DNA of 64,000 nt, taken from contig JAZGEF010000032.1 in the NCBI GenBank assembly GCA_036478595.1, positions 1 through 64,000 on the forward strand, read 5' to 3'. Of the stretch, positions 34,227-42,424 are shown in pieces. The position numbers and the translations under genes were made by a program. The notes below the pieces were generated by a model, which did not search any database, was not told the origin of the DNA, and saw only the letters and a program-made list of their open reading frames with translations. The DNA is from Granulosicoccus sp036478595 (GTDB lineage Bacteria; Pseudomonadota; Gammaproteobacteria; Granulosicoccales; Granulosicoccaceae). Every line of letters starts with the position of its first letter. Positions within the stretch are counted from its first letter, which is position 1.

Positions 34227-35692
34227 GGCTTTGGACCATTGGCATCGATAAAAAAGGGCGGGGCAGTTAAACGCTCGAGGCAATTCGTATCTAATTGCTC
34301 GACTTCGCCAAGCTTAATAAACTCAGCCATGATCGATGGCATGCATCCAGAAGTTGATTGCATATGCCCTTGGTGTTCGATAACTATGTGCTTTGAATTT
34401 TTAAGCTTAGCCTTTGCACGCTCTGCGTACTCTGGCGGCGTTATTGGGTCAGCGCTACCTGAAAGCAGCAACGTAGGGACTGTCGATTCAACTGGCTGCT
34501 TAAAGTCATCGTCAATCACACCAGAATCCCATTGCTCGCAGCTAATTTTAAGCGCATCGATCAGATCAGTGCCTAAGTAGGTGTCAGCGCTTTGTGCGCG
34601 GCCTTCATCGATATCGGTAAATGGCTCATCTTCCGTGCAAACCACTGCGTGGTGCATACCGTTAGCAATGGAATCACCCAGTGAGCGTACTTGCAATTCA
34701 GCTTGGCGTGCAAACGGGGCGAGGTTATTATTTTCGCTGGCATCAAACAACATCGACGGCAGTATGGCATTGCCATACGCACTGTAAGACATCAGCCTTA
34801 AGGTAACCGCTAAATGCTGATGATCAAAATCAAGCATGCGTAATTGGCCTGAACTTAAATCTTCATATTGTACCGGCCGGGCTTCGTTTTTTAACGAGCT
34901 GATCAGCTTGTTTGTTTTTGTGGCTAGCTCGGGGAATGCGCTACTGCAACTGCTATCGTTCTCACATCGCGTGAACATGGCATCCAATGCGCGCTCCGCC
35001 ATCACGGCTATTTCAGGACCAAGTGCTACTTCAGGTGCCACAACCGCATCAAGTATTAGGGTGCGCACTTGATCGGGGAAGCGACGAAGGTAATGCAAGG
35101 CCACGCGTGTGCCGTAAGACACGCCGTAGATATTCCACTGTTCAATGCCGAGTGCCCTACGCACTAGTTCGATATCTTGTACTGCCACACTGGTGGTAAA
35201 AAAGTGTGGATCATGCGGTAGGCTTTCGCGGCAGGTTTTTGCTTGCTCGGCAATCAACGCCTCATCAAATTCGAATAACGACGATGCATCATCACTTTTA
35301 CAAACCAGCTTATGCGATTGGCCAGTACCACGTTGATCGATTAAATAGATATCGCGCTCGAGCAAGATATGCCGGAACGCTTGAGCTACCGGAGGGAACG
35401 ATTCGGTTGCGGATTGGCCGGGGCCACCGGCTATTAATGTAAATGGATCACTCTTCGGTTTGTTAGTGCGTGCCGGCACTTTGGCGATAGTCAGCGTCAA
35501 GGTTTCGCCCGATGGCGCTGTTGGGTCTAGCGGTACGATCAATTCAGCGCACTGAGCAGGCAATAAGGATGCGCCGTCACCAATCGAACAACGGCTAAAA
35601 TCCAAGCCTAGCTCAGCAGCTGACGCCCACTGTGGCGCTATTGCGCCTAGCAAGGCAACTATTGCTGCTGTCATTCTTATATTCAAAATCAA
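34223..35692 (-). CDS. Secreted alpha/beta hydrolase with TAP-like C-terminal domain
   Basis: This 489-residue serine hydrolase resembles proline iminopeptidase/tripeptidyl aminopeptidase-type enzymes. An N-terminal signal peptide ends near APQWASA (residue 25). The oxyanion segment is IAGGPGQSA near 88, followed by IDQRGTGQS near 118, and the nucleophile elbow is GVSYGTRVAL near 195. The C-terminal TAP-like part holds SGSADPITPPEYAER with the acid and EHQGHMQST with the histidine. It acts outside the cytoplasm, probably trimming peptides. Its stop overlaps the start of the NatA gene by four bases, so peptidase and exporter are coexpressed, which may mean that the exporter deals with a peptide or with envelope stress. 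Confidence 0.87.
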   Translation of the reverse strand: MILNIRMTAAIVALLGAIAPQWASAAELGLDFSRCSIGDGASLLPAQCAELIVPLDPTAPSGETLTLTIAKVPARTNKPKSDPFTLIAGGPGQSATESFPPVAQAFRHILLERDIYLIDQRGTGQSHKLVCKSDDASSLFEFDEALIAEQAKTCRESLPHDPHFFTTSVAVQDIELVRRALGIEQWNIYGVSYGTRVALHYLRRFPDQVRTLILDAVVAPEVALGPEIAVMAERALDAMFTRCENDSSCSSAFPELATKTNKLISSLKNEARPVQYEDLSSGQLRMLDFDHQHLAVTLRLMSYSAYGNAILPSMLFDASENNNLAPFARQAELQVRSLGDSIANGMHHAVVCTEDEPFTDIDEGRAQSADTYLGTDLIDALKISCEQWDSGVIDDDFKQPVESTVPTLLLSGSADPITPPEYAERAKAKLKNSKHIVIEHQGHMQSTSGCMPSIMAEFIKLGEVEQLDTNCLERLTAPPFFIDANGPKP

Positions 35693-36098
35693 TTTGCCGA
35701 CGTCAATGTTGCGAAGAGGCGTAATAGTATCAACTAGTTATAGCAATCCTTGCGCCACTGAGCCACGTCGGTGCATCAAAAGCATTGCTCTTATATCGTT
35801 TTTGCAAGCCACGCTCACGCCCATCAAATAATGAGCTATCGCCACACCTGTATATGGCCGGATGAGCTGGGTGTCTGTGGTTAATCCTTCGAAGGAGGCG
35901 TTTAGCAGCCGATCACCATTTATAGATGCGGCTTATGAAAAGTCCGTGGCTTCATTTAAATAGCGTCAACCACCTAAATAGCGTCAACCACCGTCATGAT
36001 AAGGATCGCAATTAAGACTGCTGTCATGGCGTATACAGTGCAGTGAGCTACCATCAATCAAGATAGTTGATCGTTTTTCCAATGGATTGCTGAATGAA
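35693..36098. other. Intergenic region between divergent operons
   Basis: About 400 bases lie between the start of the hydrolase operon and the phospholipid operon. They should hold both promoters. Apart from an 18-bp tandem duplication (35957-35992) I see no gene or RNA. Confidence 0.6.
35957..35992. repeat. 18-bp perfect tandem duplication
   Basis: The word TAAATAGCGTCAACCACC occurs twice head to tail with no mismatch, about 110 bases upstream of the phospholipid operon. It could be two copies of a regulator site or a simple slippage duplication. Confidence 0.85.
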
Positions 36099-36515
36099 AT
36101 GCACGACTATTCCGAGCCACTAAACACTAATCACGGCTATTCGATCATATCCGCTGTGATCGCATTTATGCTTTGGGGTGGGTGGGCGTATTATCTGAGT
36201 TATGACAAGAGTAAAGGTATTGCCAGTGGGGTAGCGTCTGGGCTGATTCAGGGCATAGCCAGCTTCACTATCACCTTGTTTATGGTTAAAGCTGTTTCCT
36301 GGCTATTCGAAACAATGCCCCAATCTAATTTGGGTGTTTTGCTATCGGCCATGGTTACAGTGAGTTTTACCGGGAGTTGCTTGTTTTTGGCTCACTTTTT
36401 AGTTGGAACTCAAAATATCTTCCTTACTATTGCATTTCCTTTAAGCGTTGCTTTCGTATTCTGTTTGACTACGGCCTATCGCATAAAGATTCAACACACA
36501 ATGGGCGAGGATTGA
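36099..36515 (+). CDS. Uncharacterised four-helix membrane protein
   Basis: This 138-residue inner-membrane protein has about four hydrophobic helices (residues about 13-33, 45-67, 78-100, 106-128). I recognise no family. It is the first gene of a tightly packed plus-strand operon with CDP-alcohol phosphotransferase, CdsA-like and PlsC-like genes; only three bases separate it from the next start. A role in membrane lipid synthesis or transport is inferred from context only. I chose ATG 36099; a TTG at 36087 would add four residues. Confidence 0.75.
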   Translation: MHDYSEPLNTNHGYSIISAVIAFMLWGGWAYYLSYDKSKGIASGVASGLIQGIASFTITLFMVKAVSWLFETMPQSNLGVLLSAMVTVSFTGSCLFLAHFLVGTQNIFLTIAFPLSVAFVFCLTTAYRIKIQHTMGED

Positions 36516-36518
36516 CTC

Positions 36519-37175
36519 ATGTCAGATATTGAAGGAAGGCGTCCACTTAAGGTGCGTGATGTGAAAATGTCGCAGTCATTTGCGCGTGCATTAGCTCAAA
36601 AAAACATCACTCCTAATCACATCTCCATGGCCAGTGTTGTATTCGCACTGTTTGCTGCGATCTGTTTATGGAATGTGCCATCCGATCACGGTAATTCTAA
36701 AGTCATCTTTCTTCTGTTGGCTGCTGTATTTATCCAATGTCGTTTGTTATGCAATCTATTTGATGGCATGGTCGCCATAGAGGGTGGTAAAAGCACGGCG
36801 TCAGGTGAATTGTTTAACGATATCCCTGATCGAGTGGCTGACCCAATAATCTTGATTGTAGCGGGCTCTGTTTCATCGCTTGCATGGGCGGGCAGTGTTG
36901 GGTGGCTGGCAGCATTGTTAGCGGTCGGTACTGCCTATACCCGTACTCTAGGTAAATCGATTGGTACACCTTCTTATTTTGAAGGGCCGATGGCTAAACA
37001 ACATCGAATGGCCATCATAACCATCGCGTGTGTGTTGTCGGTGTTTGAGCATAACGTTTGGCCAAGCGGTACTGTGTTGTTAGTTGCCCTTGTAGTCATC
37101 TGTAGTGGTAGCGTGATCACGATTATAAGACGGGCACGTTTAAGCTATCTGTTTCTTGAAAGCACTGGCGAATAA
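36519..37175 (+). CDS. CDP-alcohol phosphotransferase family protein (YnbA-like)
   Basis: This 218-residue membrane enzyme of the CDP-alcohol phosphatidyltransferase family transfers a phosphoalcohol from or to CDP-diacylglycerol. The signature region near residue 78-105 reads CNLFDGMVAIEGG, then SGELFNDIPDR. Compared with the usual D-xx-DG-xx-AR-x8-G-xxx-D-xxx-D motif, the first and third aspartates are Asn and the Arg is Ile. Similar CNLxDGMVA proteins exist, so this may be the norm of a subfamily, not damage. About six helices are present. It is second in a four-gene operon that also supplies CDP-activated lipid (CdsA-like) and acylation (PlsC-like). Confidence 0.85.
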   Translation: MSDIEGRRPLKVRDVKMSQSFARALAQKNITPNHISMASVVFALFAAICLWNVPSDHGNSKVIFLLLAAVFIQCRLLCNLFDGMVAIEGGKSTASGELFNDIPDRVADPIILIVAGSVSSLAWAGSVGWLAALLAVGTAYTRTLGKSIGTPSYFEGPMAKQHRMAIITIACVLSVFEHNVWPSGTVLLVALVVICSGSVITIIRRARLSYLFLESTGE

Positions 37176-37177
37176 GC

Positions 37178-38110
37178 ATGTTTGGAATTCCAGAAAACTC
37201 ACTGCTAGCTATGATGATAGTGCTGGGCGTTCTGGTGTTCGCCTCGTTCGTTCAACTTATGCTTAGCCATAAAAATCCAGACAAGGACTACACAGAACTA
37301 CAACTAAGAATTACTTCCTGGTGGTGGATGATCGGGATATTGTTTTTTGTTTTAATATTGAACAAAAACTTAGCGATTGCTTTTTTCGCCTTTTTGAGTT
37401 TTCTTGCACTTAAAGAATTTCTATCCATCGTACCCACTCGGCAAACTGATCGAAGGGTAATTGCATGGGCCTATCTAGCAATCCCGTTGCAATACCTGTG
37501 GGTTGAGCAGGCTTGGTACGGGGTATTCATCATATTTATACCTGTGTATATCTTTTTGTTTTTACCGGTGCGTATGGTGCTGATAGGTGAGACAAAGGGC
37601 TTTATAAGGTCAGCTGGCATTATTCATTGGTCGGTGATGCTAACCGTATTTTGTTTAAGCCATATTAGCTTCTTGTTGGTGCTGCCCGTGAAGAACACCA
37701 GCGCTGGTACTATGGGGCCTGTTTTGTTTTTATTGTTTATGACTCAGTTTAATGATGTTTGTCAATATGTTTGGGGCAAATGGTTAGGCAAAAATAAAAT
37801 CATACCGAAGGTGAGCCCAAATAAAACATGGGAAGGTTTTCTTGGCGGTTTGGCTAGTGTCACCATAGTCTCTGGATTTCTAGCACCAGCGTTAACCCCT
37901 CTGGATTGGACGCAAGGCTTTGTAGCAGGCCTTATCATTGGTGTTAGTGGATTTTTTGGTGATGTGGTTATCTCATCCGTTAAGCGAGATTTACAGATTA
38001 AAGACAGTGGCAACTTGATACCTGGTCATGGTGGTTTGTTAGATCGCTTGGATAGCATCATCTATACCGCTCCCTTATTCTTTCACTATCTCTATTATCT
38101 GCATTACTAA
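37178..38110 (+). CDS. Phosphatidate cytidylyltransferase-like protein (CdsA family, YnbB-like)
   Basis: This 310-residue multi-helix membrane enzyme likely makes CDP-diacylglycerol from phosphatidate and CTP. The C-terminal CDS signature is present: SPNKTWEGFLGG near 210, FFGDVVISSVKRDLQIKDSGNLIPGHGGLLDRLDS near 260-295, with the conserved Asp, Lys and His residues. It starts two bases after the phosphotransferase gene. Because housekeeping CdsA normally sits in the bamA-uppS region, this copy belongs to a dedicated accessory lipid pathway, as with E. coli YnbAB. Confidence 0.92.
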   Translation: MFGIPENSLLAMMIVLGVLVFASFVQLMLSHKNPDKDYTELQLRITSWWWMIGILFFVLILNKNLAIAFFAFLSFLALKEFLSIVPTRQTDRRVIAWAYLAIPLQYLWVEQAWYGVFIIFIPVYIFLFLPVRMVLIGETKGFIRSAGIIHWSVMLTVFCLSHISFLLVLPVKNTSAGTMGPVLFLLFMTQFNDVCQYVWGKWLGKNKIIPKVSPNKTWEGFLGGLASVTIVSGFLAPALTPLDWTQGFVAGLIIGVSGFFGDVVISSVKRDLQIKDSGNLIPGHGGLLDRLDSIIYTAPLFFHYLYYLHY

Positions 38111-38112
38111 AC

Positions 38113-38757
38113 ATGAATAAACTGTTCAAAATTCTATTTGTGCTGTTTATCGTAAAGCCGGTTATTTTGGTTGTACTGGGTTTAAATATACGGCACCGAC
38201 AAAAGCTACCGTTAAAAGGCCCAGCAGTGTTGGCTGCTAATCATAATAGTCATCTAGATACGATGGTTTTGATGAGCATGTTCCCAATATCTAAAGTGCA
38301 TCGTGTTAGGCCTGTGGCTGCTGCCGATTATTTTTTAAAGAATAAATACATTGCGTGGTTCTCGTTAAATTGCATTGGCATTATCCCGCTTGAGCGAAGC
38401 GGTACAGCAGAACGAGAGACGATGTTCCAAGCCTGCCATGAGGCACTAGATAACGATGAAATACTAATTATATTCCCGGAAGGCAGCCGAGGGGATCCGG
38501 ATAAAATAAGCAAAATAAAGAAAGGCTTATTTCATCTAGTGAAAGACAGGCCAGTGACCAATATAGTGCCCGTGGTGATGCACGGCTTAGGTAAGGCACT
38601 ACCAAAGAATGAGTCAGTGTTTGTGCCGTTTAACTGCGATGTGGTAGTGGGCGATCCAATCGAGATAACTCAAGATTCAAATGAGTTTGTGCATGCCATT
38701 GCTACTACATTTGACGAACTGCTCACTCAGTGCCTAACGCGCCAAGAGATCGAATAG
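38113..38757 (+). CDS. Lysophospholipid acyltransferase (PlsC family)
   Basis: This 214-residue 1-acyl-glycerol-phosphate acyltransferase-type enzyme carries the catalytic motif NHNSHLD (HX4D, near residue 41). It also has the substrate-binding block GIIPLERSG near 94-102 and the FPEGSRG motif near 121-127. One N-terminal hydrophobic segment anchors it to the inner membrane. It is the last gene of the four-gene operon, two bases after the CdsA-like gene, and probably makes phosphatidate that the CdsA-like enzyme activates. Confidence 0.93.
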   Translation: MNKLFKILFVLFIVKPVILVVLGLNIRHRQKLPLKGPAVLAANHNSHLDTMVLMSMFPISKVHRVRPVAAADYFLKNKYIAWFSLNCIGIIPLERSGTAERETMFQACHEALDNDEILIIFPEGSRGDPDKISKIKKGLFHLVKDRPVTNIVPVVMHGLGKALPKNESVFVPFNCDVVVGDPIEITQDSNEFVHAIATTFDELLTQCLTRQEIE

Positions 38758-38785
38758 GCCGAGCTAAACTCGGTATGAGCAGTCG

Positions 38786-38980
38786 CTATTCGTTAACCAA
38801 TCTTGTGCCTGTGCCGGTATCAAAGAAATGCGCAAGGCCTTGCTTAACACCAAAACCGATTGTTGAGCCTTTTGCTACCGTGGGTGGCTTTTCTGTTTTG
38901 GCGATAAATTCAACCTTTGATGCCGTGAGCAAGTGAACTAAGGCGTACTCGCCCAGGTTCTCGACAAGCTCTATTGTGGG
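38786..38980 (-). pseudogene. Remnant of a MalK/UgpC-type ABC ATPase (C-terminal end only)
   Basis: The minus strand encodes about 64 residues that read like the final TOBE segment of a sugar-importer ATPase. They run ELVENLGEYALVHLL, then VEFIAKTEKPPTVAKGSTIGF, and end HFFDTGTGTRLVNE followed by a stop. The nucleotide-binding part is missing: the match stops right where the neighbouring helix-hairpin-helix gene ends (38982). No start codon or ribosome site serves it. I infer a deletion joining the middle of an importer gene to the end of this operon. Confidence 0.75.
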
Positions 38981-38981
38981 C

Positions 38982-39983
38982 TTAAAGCCCTTCGAGCACT
39001 TCTTGTAACTGCCGTCGTGCACCACCCACCCAGTTGTCACGCTCAATACGCCCGGGAAAAATTTGCAGCGCCTCGGCAATTTTATCGATATCGTGTTGCT
39101 TGAGCTCGGCTAGCTGTGAGTAGCTGGTGATGCCCAACTTGTTCAGAGTTTTTTCAGTGACCGGGCCAATGCCAAAAATCTGCTTTAGATCATCGTGCTG
39201 GGCAGCGGGTGTGAAGATTTGTTCGACTTCGTCACCGCCTGTACCGTTGTTGCTGTTGGCAACAGGCTCACCTTGCTCAGCGCTAGTGCCGTTATCAGCG
39301 ATAGCTTCTTCGCTGATATTGCCATTAGGCTCGTTGATTTCGTTGCTGTCTTCTTCATTATCGAGCTGATCTTCAAAATCAAATGAGGCATTTTTTGATT
39401 CAATATCACCATGCACAGCATTGCTTGATACAACGTCGTCTAATTCATCGCTGCTTGATGCTGTGGCCATACTTACACTACCTAGTAAGCCCGTGGTTGC
39501 TGCAACTGCGGCTGCCACGCTTTCACCAGCCGCGGCACTGGAACCACGCCGACGATCGCTATTGATTTCCGCTTGGATCTTATCGAGTACTTGCTCACGT
39601 TGAGTAATATCTTTCAGACGATGCATTAAGGTTGCGTTTTCATCTGATAATTCTTTAAGACGCGCTTCGTGCTTTTGCATCATCTGCTTAACTAACAGCT
39701 GACTTTTTTCAAGATTCTGTTTTAGCATAGGGACTTGCTTGGCTTCTGCAGCAAGTACATCCATCTCAGCTCGATTGCGTTGCTTTAGCTCGTTGAAATC
39801 ATCCTTCATCATGGTGATTTCAGATTCAGCTTGCGTCGATTGCAGCTGCTGTATATGGATTGTTTCCATCAGCTGATTGGACATTTTCGTTGCGCGAGAA
39901 CGTTGAATTAACCAAGCGATTGCGCCGCCGACGATACCGGCAAGCCCTAGGCTGATGAGCATTTGAGTTAGCAGGTAGGTCAC
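38982..39983 (-). CDS. Membrane-anchored coiled-coil protein with C-terminal helix-hairpin-helix domain
   Basis: This 333-residue protein has one N-terminal helix (about 7-26, LISLGLAGIVGGAIAWLI). Long coiled-coil heptads follow at about 30-140 (AEAKQVPMLKQNLEKSQ, KHEARLKELSDENATLM). Next come an Ala/Ser-rich stretch, a very acidic linker (about 180-255), and a C-terminal helix-hairpin-helix module (LKQIFGIGPVTEKTLNKLG onward) of the type seen in RuvA-like and 'flap endonuclease-like' domains. The C-terminal domain may bind nucleic acid or protein. It is the last of three minus-strand genes, with an OmpA-like protein and a second protein of the same architecture upstream. Function is unknown. 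Confidence 0.78.
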   Translation of the reverse strand: MTYLLTQMLISLGLAGIVGGAIAWLIQRSRATKMSNQLMETIHIQQLQSTQAESEITMMKDDFNELKQRNRAEMDVLAAEAKQVPMLKQNLEKSQLLVKQMMQKHEARLKELSDENATLMHRLKDITQREQVLDKIQAEINSDRRRGSSAAAGESVAAAVAATTGLLGSVSMATASSSDELDDVVSSNAVHGDIESKNASFDFEDQLDNEEDSNEINEPNGNISEEAIADNGTSAEQGEPVANSNNGTGGDEVEQIFTPAAQHDDLKQIFGIGPVTEKTLNKLGITSYSQLAELKQHDIDKIAEALQIFPGRIERDNWVGGARRQLQEVLEGL

Positions 39984-40022
39984 GGCTTACTCCTGTGCAA
40001 ATTTGCGTTAGATGCGGTCATG

Positions 40023-40742
40023 TTAATCAATGAAGTTTATCTCTATACGGCGGTTACGGGCGCGTCCTGCTTCGTCTCCGTTGTCAGCGATAGGGCGAGT
40101 TGCACCATAACCCTGCGCAATAACCTGATCGCGTCCAACACTACGTTGCAGCAGATAGTTTGCAACAGCCTGTGCGCGTTGTTTGCTGATACGCAAGTTG
40201 ACTTCGGGACGGCCGGTGTTGTCAGTGTGCCCTGCAACGCGGATTTTAAACTGTGGGTAGGCACGCAGCAACTGCACCAATTGGGCCAATGATGTTTTGC
40301 TTTCGCCCGTCAACGATACGCTGCCAGGTTCAAAGGCGACTTGTGATGTATCAACAGCAGCTAAGGCTGCCAGAAAGTTTTGTTGAGATTGGCGAAAGGC
40401 AGCTTCTGGATCGAAGGTCGCCATGTTGTCTTCAACAACACGAACGCCATCAAGACTGGCAAGTGTTTGGACAAATGCATCTCGGTCAATTGTTTGGCTG
40501 ATAGTCCCGCTTAGAACAAGGTCACGTCCATCAATAGACAATAATGCACCTTTAATACCTGCATTGCCAATGACGGTTTGCGCTTTATTGTATAAGGAGC
40601 GTGGAATTTGATCAGAGAGCTGGACAACATTGATCAGTAATAGTACAGCAGCGATTGCACCGACAATCCATGGCCAGATACCAGGCTGATCCTGTTTGGG
40701 AAGTGCTAGCTGAAGACCGAGTTCTTGCATGCCGCGAATCAT
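40023..40742 (-). CDS. OmpA family protein with BON domain
   Basis: This 239-residue inner-membrane-anchored protein has a hydrophobic helix at about 17-35 (WPWIVGAIAAVLLLINVV). A BON-type module at about 45-110 (IKGALLSIDGRDLVLSGTI, LASLDGVRVVEDNM) follows. The C-terminal OmpA peptidoglycan-binding domain has the GHTDNTG motif and the ending GYGATRPIADNGDEAGRARNRRIEI. It should tether to the cell wall in the periplasm. I chose ATG 40742; ATG 40730 is equally possible, while longer versions add a Cys-rich run. It is the middle gene of the trio. Confidence 0.87.
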   Translation of the reverse strand: MIRGMQELGLQLALPKQDQPGIWPWIVGAIAAVLLLINVVQLSDQIPRSLYNKAQTVIGNAGIKGALLSIDGRDLVLSGTISQTIDRDAFVQTLASLDGVRVVEDNMATFDPEAAFRQSQQNFLAALAAVDTSQVAFEPGSVSLTGESKTSLAQLVQLLRAYPQFKIRVAGHTDNTGRPEVNLRISKQRAQAVANYLLQRSVGRDQVIAQGYGATRPIADNGDEAGRARNRRIEINFID

Positions 40743-40855
40743 ACCACTGTGGTAAAAAGTTCCATAGTCGTAAGACGAAATTTTACAGCCTCTGCAGGTG
40801 TGTTGTTTAATAACTGGTCGAAGCTTGAACAACGATCAAATTTTCACTGTTACCC

Positions 40856-41665
40856 CTAGGCGTTGCTGCGCTGATCCATCCACTCTTTAGCGCCGGATTT
40901 CCAGTTTGCACGTGCAGCGACGGATTGTGGTTCAGTGGTGGGGATGGGCAGTCCGATTAATTCTCGATCACTGATGGAGGCTAGCTGTTCGATACGGTGA
41001 ATGCCGGCAGCGTTAAGTGTGCGTTCTAGTTCTGCGGTGATGCCAGCGATGGATTGCAGGCTATCGACACTGAAGCACTGCTCTTCGTTACTGGAGGACA
41101 TTTGGCTCAAGCGCATTAGGTCTCGATTGGATACACGGGAGCTTGTGTCTTCTGAAATTTCTGGTGAATGTTGATCCATCACACTGACTTGTACTGACTC
41201 ACCTTGGCCGTAGGATTTAGGCTCAGGTGCGTTGATGGTTTGAGTATAAAGCGCTTCTAACTTTTTGAGCCGGCTAGTGGCAGTGGTGGCTACCTTTGCA
41301 GCACGCTGTGCTTGGTGTCTGGCTTCCGCAGCTGCAACTTGCAAACGTGAAGTTTGCATAAAGTGTTTGCGTTCTAACGCCTGAGTAGTGAGATCAGACT
41401 CGTTAGTCAATATAGTGGCGTCTGCCAGTTTTTTTAAAGTGAGTTTTAACACTCGATCTTTTCGAGCAAACTGATCGCGATTTTTTTTGAGCTTTGAAAG
41501 TTGTGTGTTGACTTCCAACAGCTGCAAACCTTGTTGATTTAAATCGCGATGAAGTTGACGGCGTTGTTTGCGCCCGCGTTTATTACCTACTAGGTTGCCT
41601 ATAAGTACACCGATGCCTAACGCGAGTAGCACAGCAAAGAGTGTAATGGGGGGCAACGCAGTCAT
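40856..41665 (-). CDS. Membrane-anchored coiled-coil protein with C-terminal helix-hairpin-helix-like domain
   Basis: This 269-residue protein has the same plan as the gene at 38982-39983. An N-terminal helix (about 4-24, LFAVLLALGIGVLIGNLVG) is followed by basic coiled coil (about 30-145), a polar linker, and a C-terminal segment LQSIAGITAELERTLNAAG with HRIEQLASIS that fits a helix-hairpin-helix. The two proteins look paralogous in architecture, though not closely similar in sequence. It is the first gene of the trio; the OmpA-BON gene follows after about 110 bases. Function is unknown. Confidence 0.72.
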   Translation of the reverse strand: MTALPPITLFAVLLALGIGVLIGNLVGNKRGRKQRRQLHRDLNQQGLQLLEVNTQLSKLKKNRDQFARKDRVLKLTLKKLADATILTNESDLTTQALERKHFMQTSRLQVAAAEARHQAQRAAKVATTATSRLKKLEALYTQTINAPEPKSYGQGESVQVSVMDQHSPEISEDTSSRVSNRDLMRLSQMSSSNEEQCFSVDSLQSIAGITAELERTLNAAGIHRIEQLASISDRELIGLPIPTTEPQSVAARANWKSGAKEWMDQRSNA

Positions 41666-41930
41666 AAATCGGTGGTAAGCAGCTTAGATCTACAGAAGAT
41701 GCGAGACATAATACAAAATTGGGCCGGTTTGTGCGCTATGTAACGCTGATAAATTGAAGTTAATCACACACACTAAAGAGTGTAAATTCGCTTGCTTCTC
41801 ACTTTTGTTAATCGCTTTTGTTAGTGGCTATGCAAATAACGAGTTTCAGGACATGTTATTTAACAATGTGTTAGCGTGCAATTCGTATCAAAGCCCATCA
41901 ACCAAGCTTGCAAAATAACACCGGAGCCCA

Positions 41931-42401
41931 GTGGATAACAACGAGTTACTCAGGCGATTACGCTATTCCTTGCAGATAGATGATCAAGTTGCCGTGCGTG
42001 TTATCAAACAAGGCGGGCTAAAAACCACGCTAGAAGAGGTCGGCACCTGGCGTTTAAAAGACGAAGAACCTGGATTCGCTGGATGCCCTAACCAAGCCAT
42101 CTCAGCATTTTTAGCGGGCTACATCGTTGAAAAACGTGGCTCCCAAGAGGGCAAACCAGTGCCACAGCCATCAAAAGCGCATATCGAAAACAACACTGTG
42201 CTCAAGCTAATGAAAATTGCGCTCAGCATGCGTGGTGACGACCTACAGGCGTGTATGGAAACTGGCGGTGCCTCACTGAGTGTTAGTGAAGTCAACGCCT
42301 TATTGCGTAAACCGGATAGCCGTAACTACCGGCAATGTGGTGATCAAGTGCTTCGGCAATTTTTAAATGGTGTTGGGCAGCGCGAGCGCGATAGCGAATA
42401 G
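41931..42401 (+). CDS. DUF1456 family protein (YehS-like)
   Basis: This 156-residue cytoplasmic protein has two tandem DUF1456 repeats (residues about 1-70 and 88-150). Each begins with a short helix such as NNELLRRLRYSL or NNTVLKLMKIAL and ends with a conserved FLAG/FLNG-type segment. The role of the family is unknown. It starts at GTG after a plausible GGAG site. The EamA transporter gene follows 23 bases later, possibly in one transcript. Confidence 0.9.
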   Translation: MDNNELLRRLRYSLQIDDQVAVRVIKQGGLKTTLEEVGTWRLKDEEPGFAGCPNQAISAFLAGYIVEKRGSQEGKPVPQPSKAHIENNTVLKLMKIALSMRGDDLQACMETGGASLSVSEVNALLRKPDSRNYRQCGDQVLRQFLNGVGQRERDSE

Positions 42402-42424
42402 CGTTCTTTGGATAAAGCTACGGG

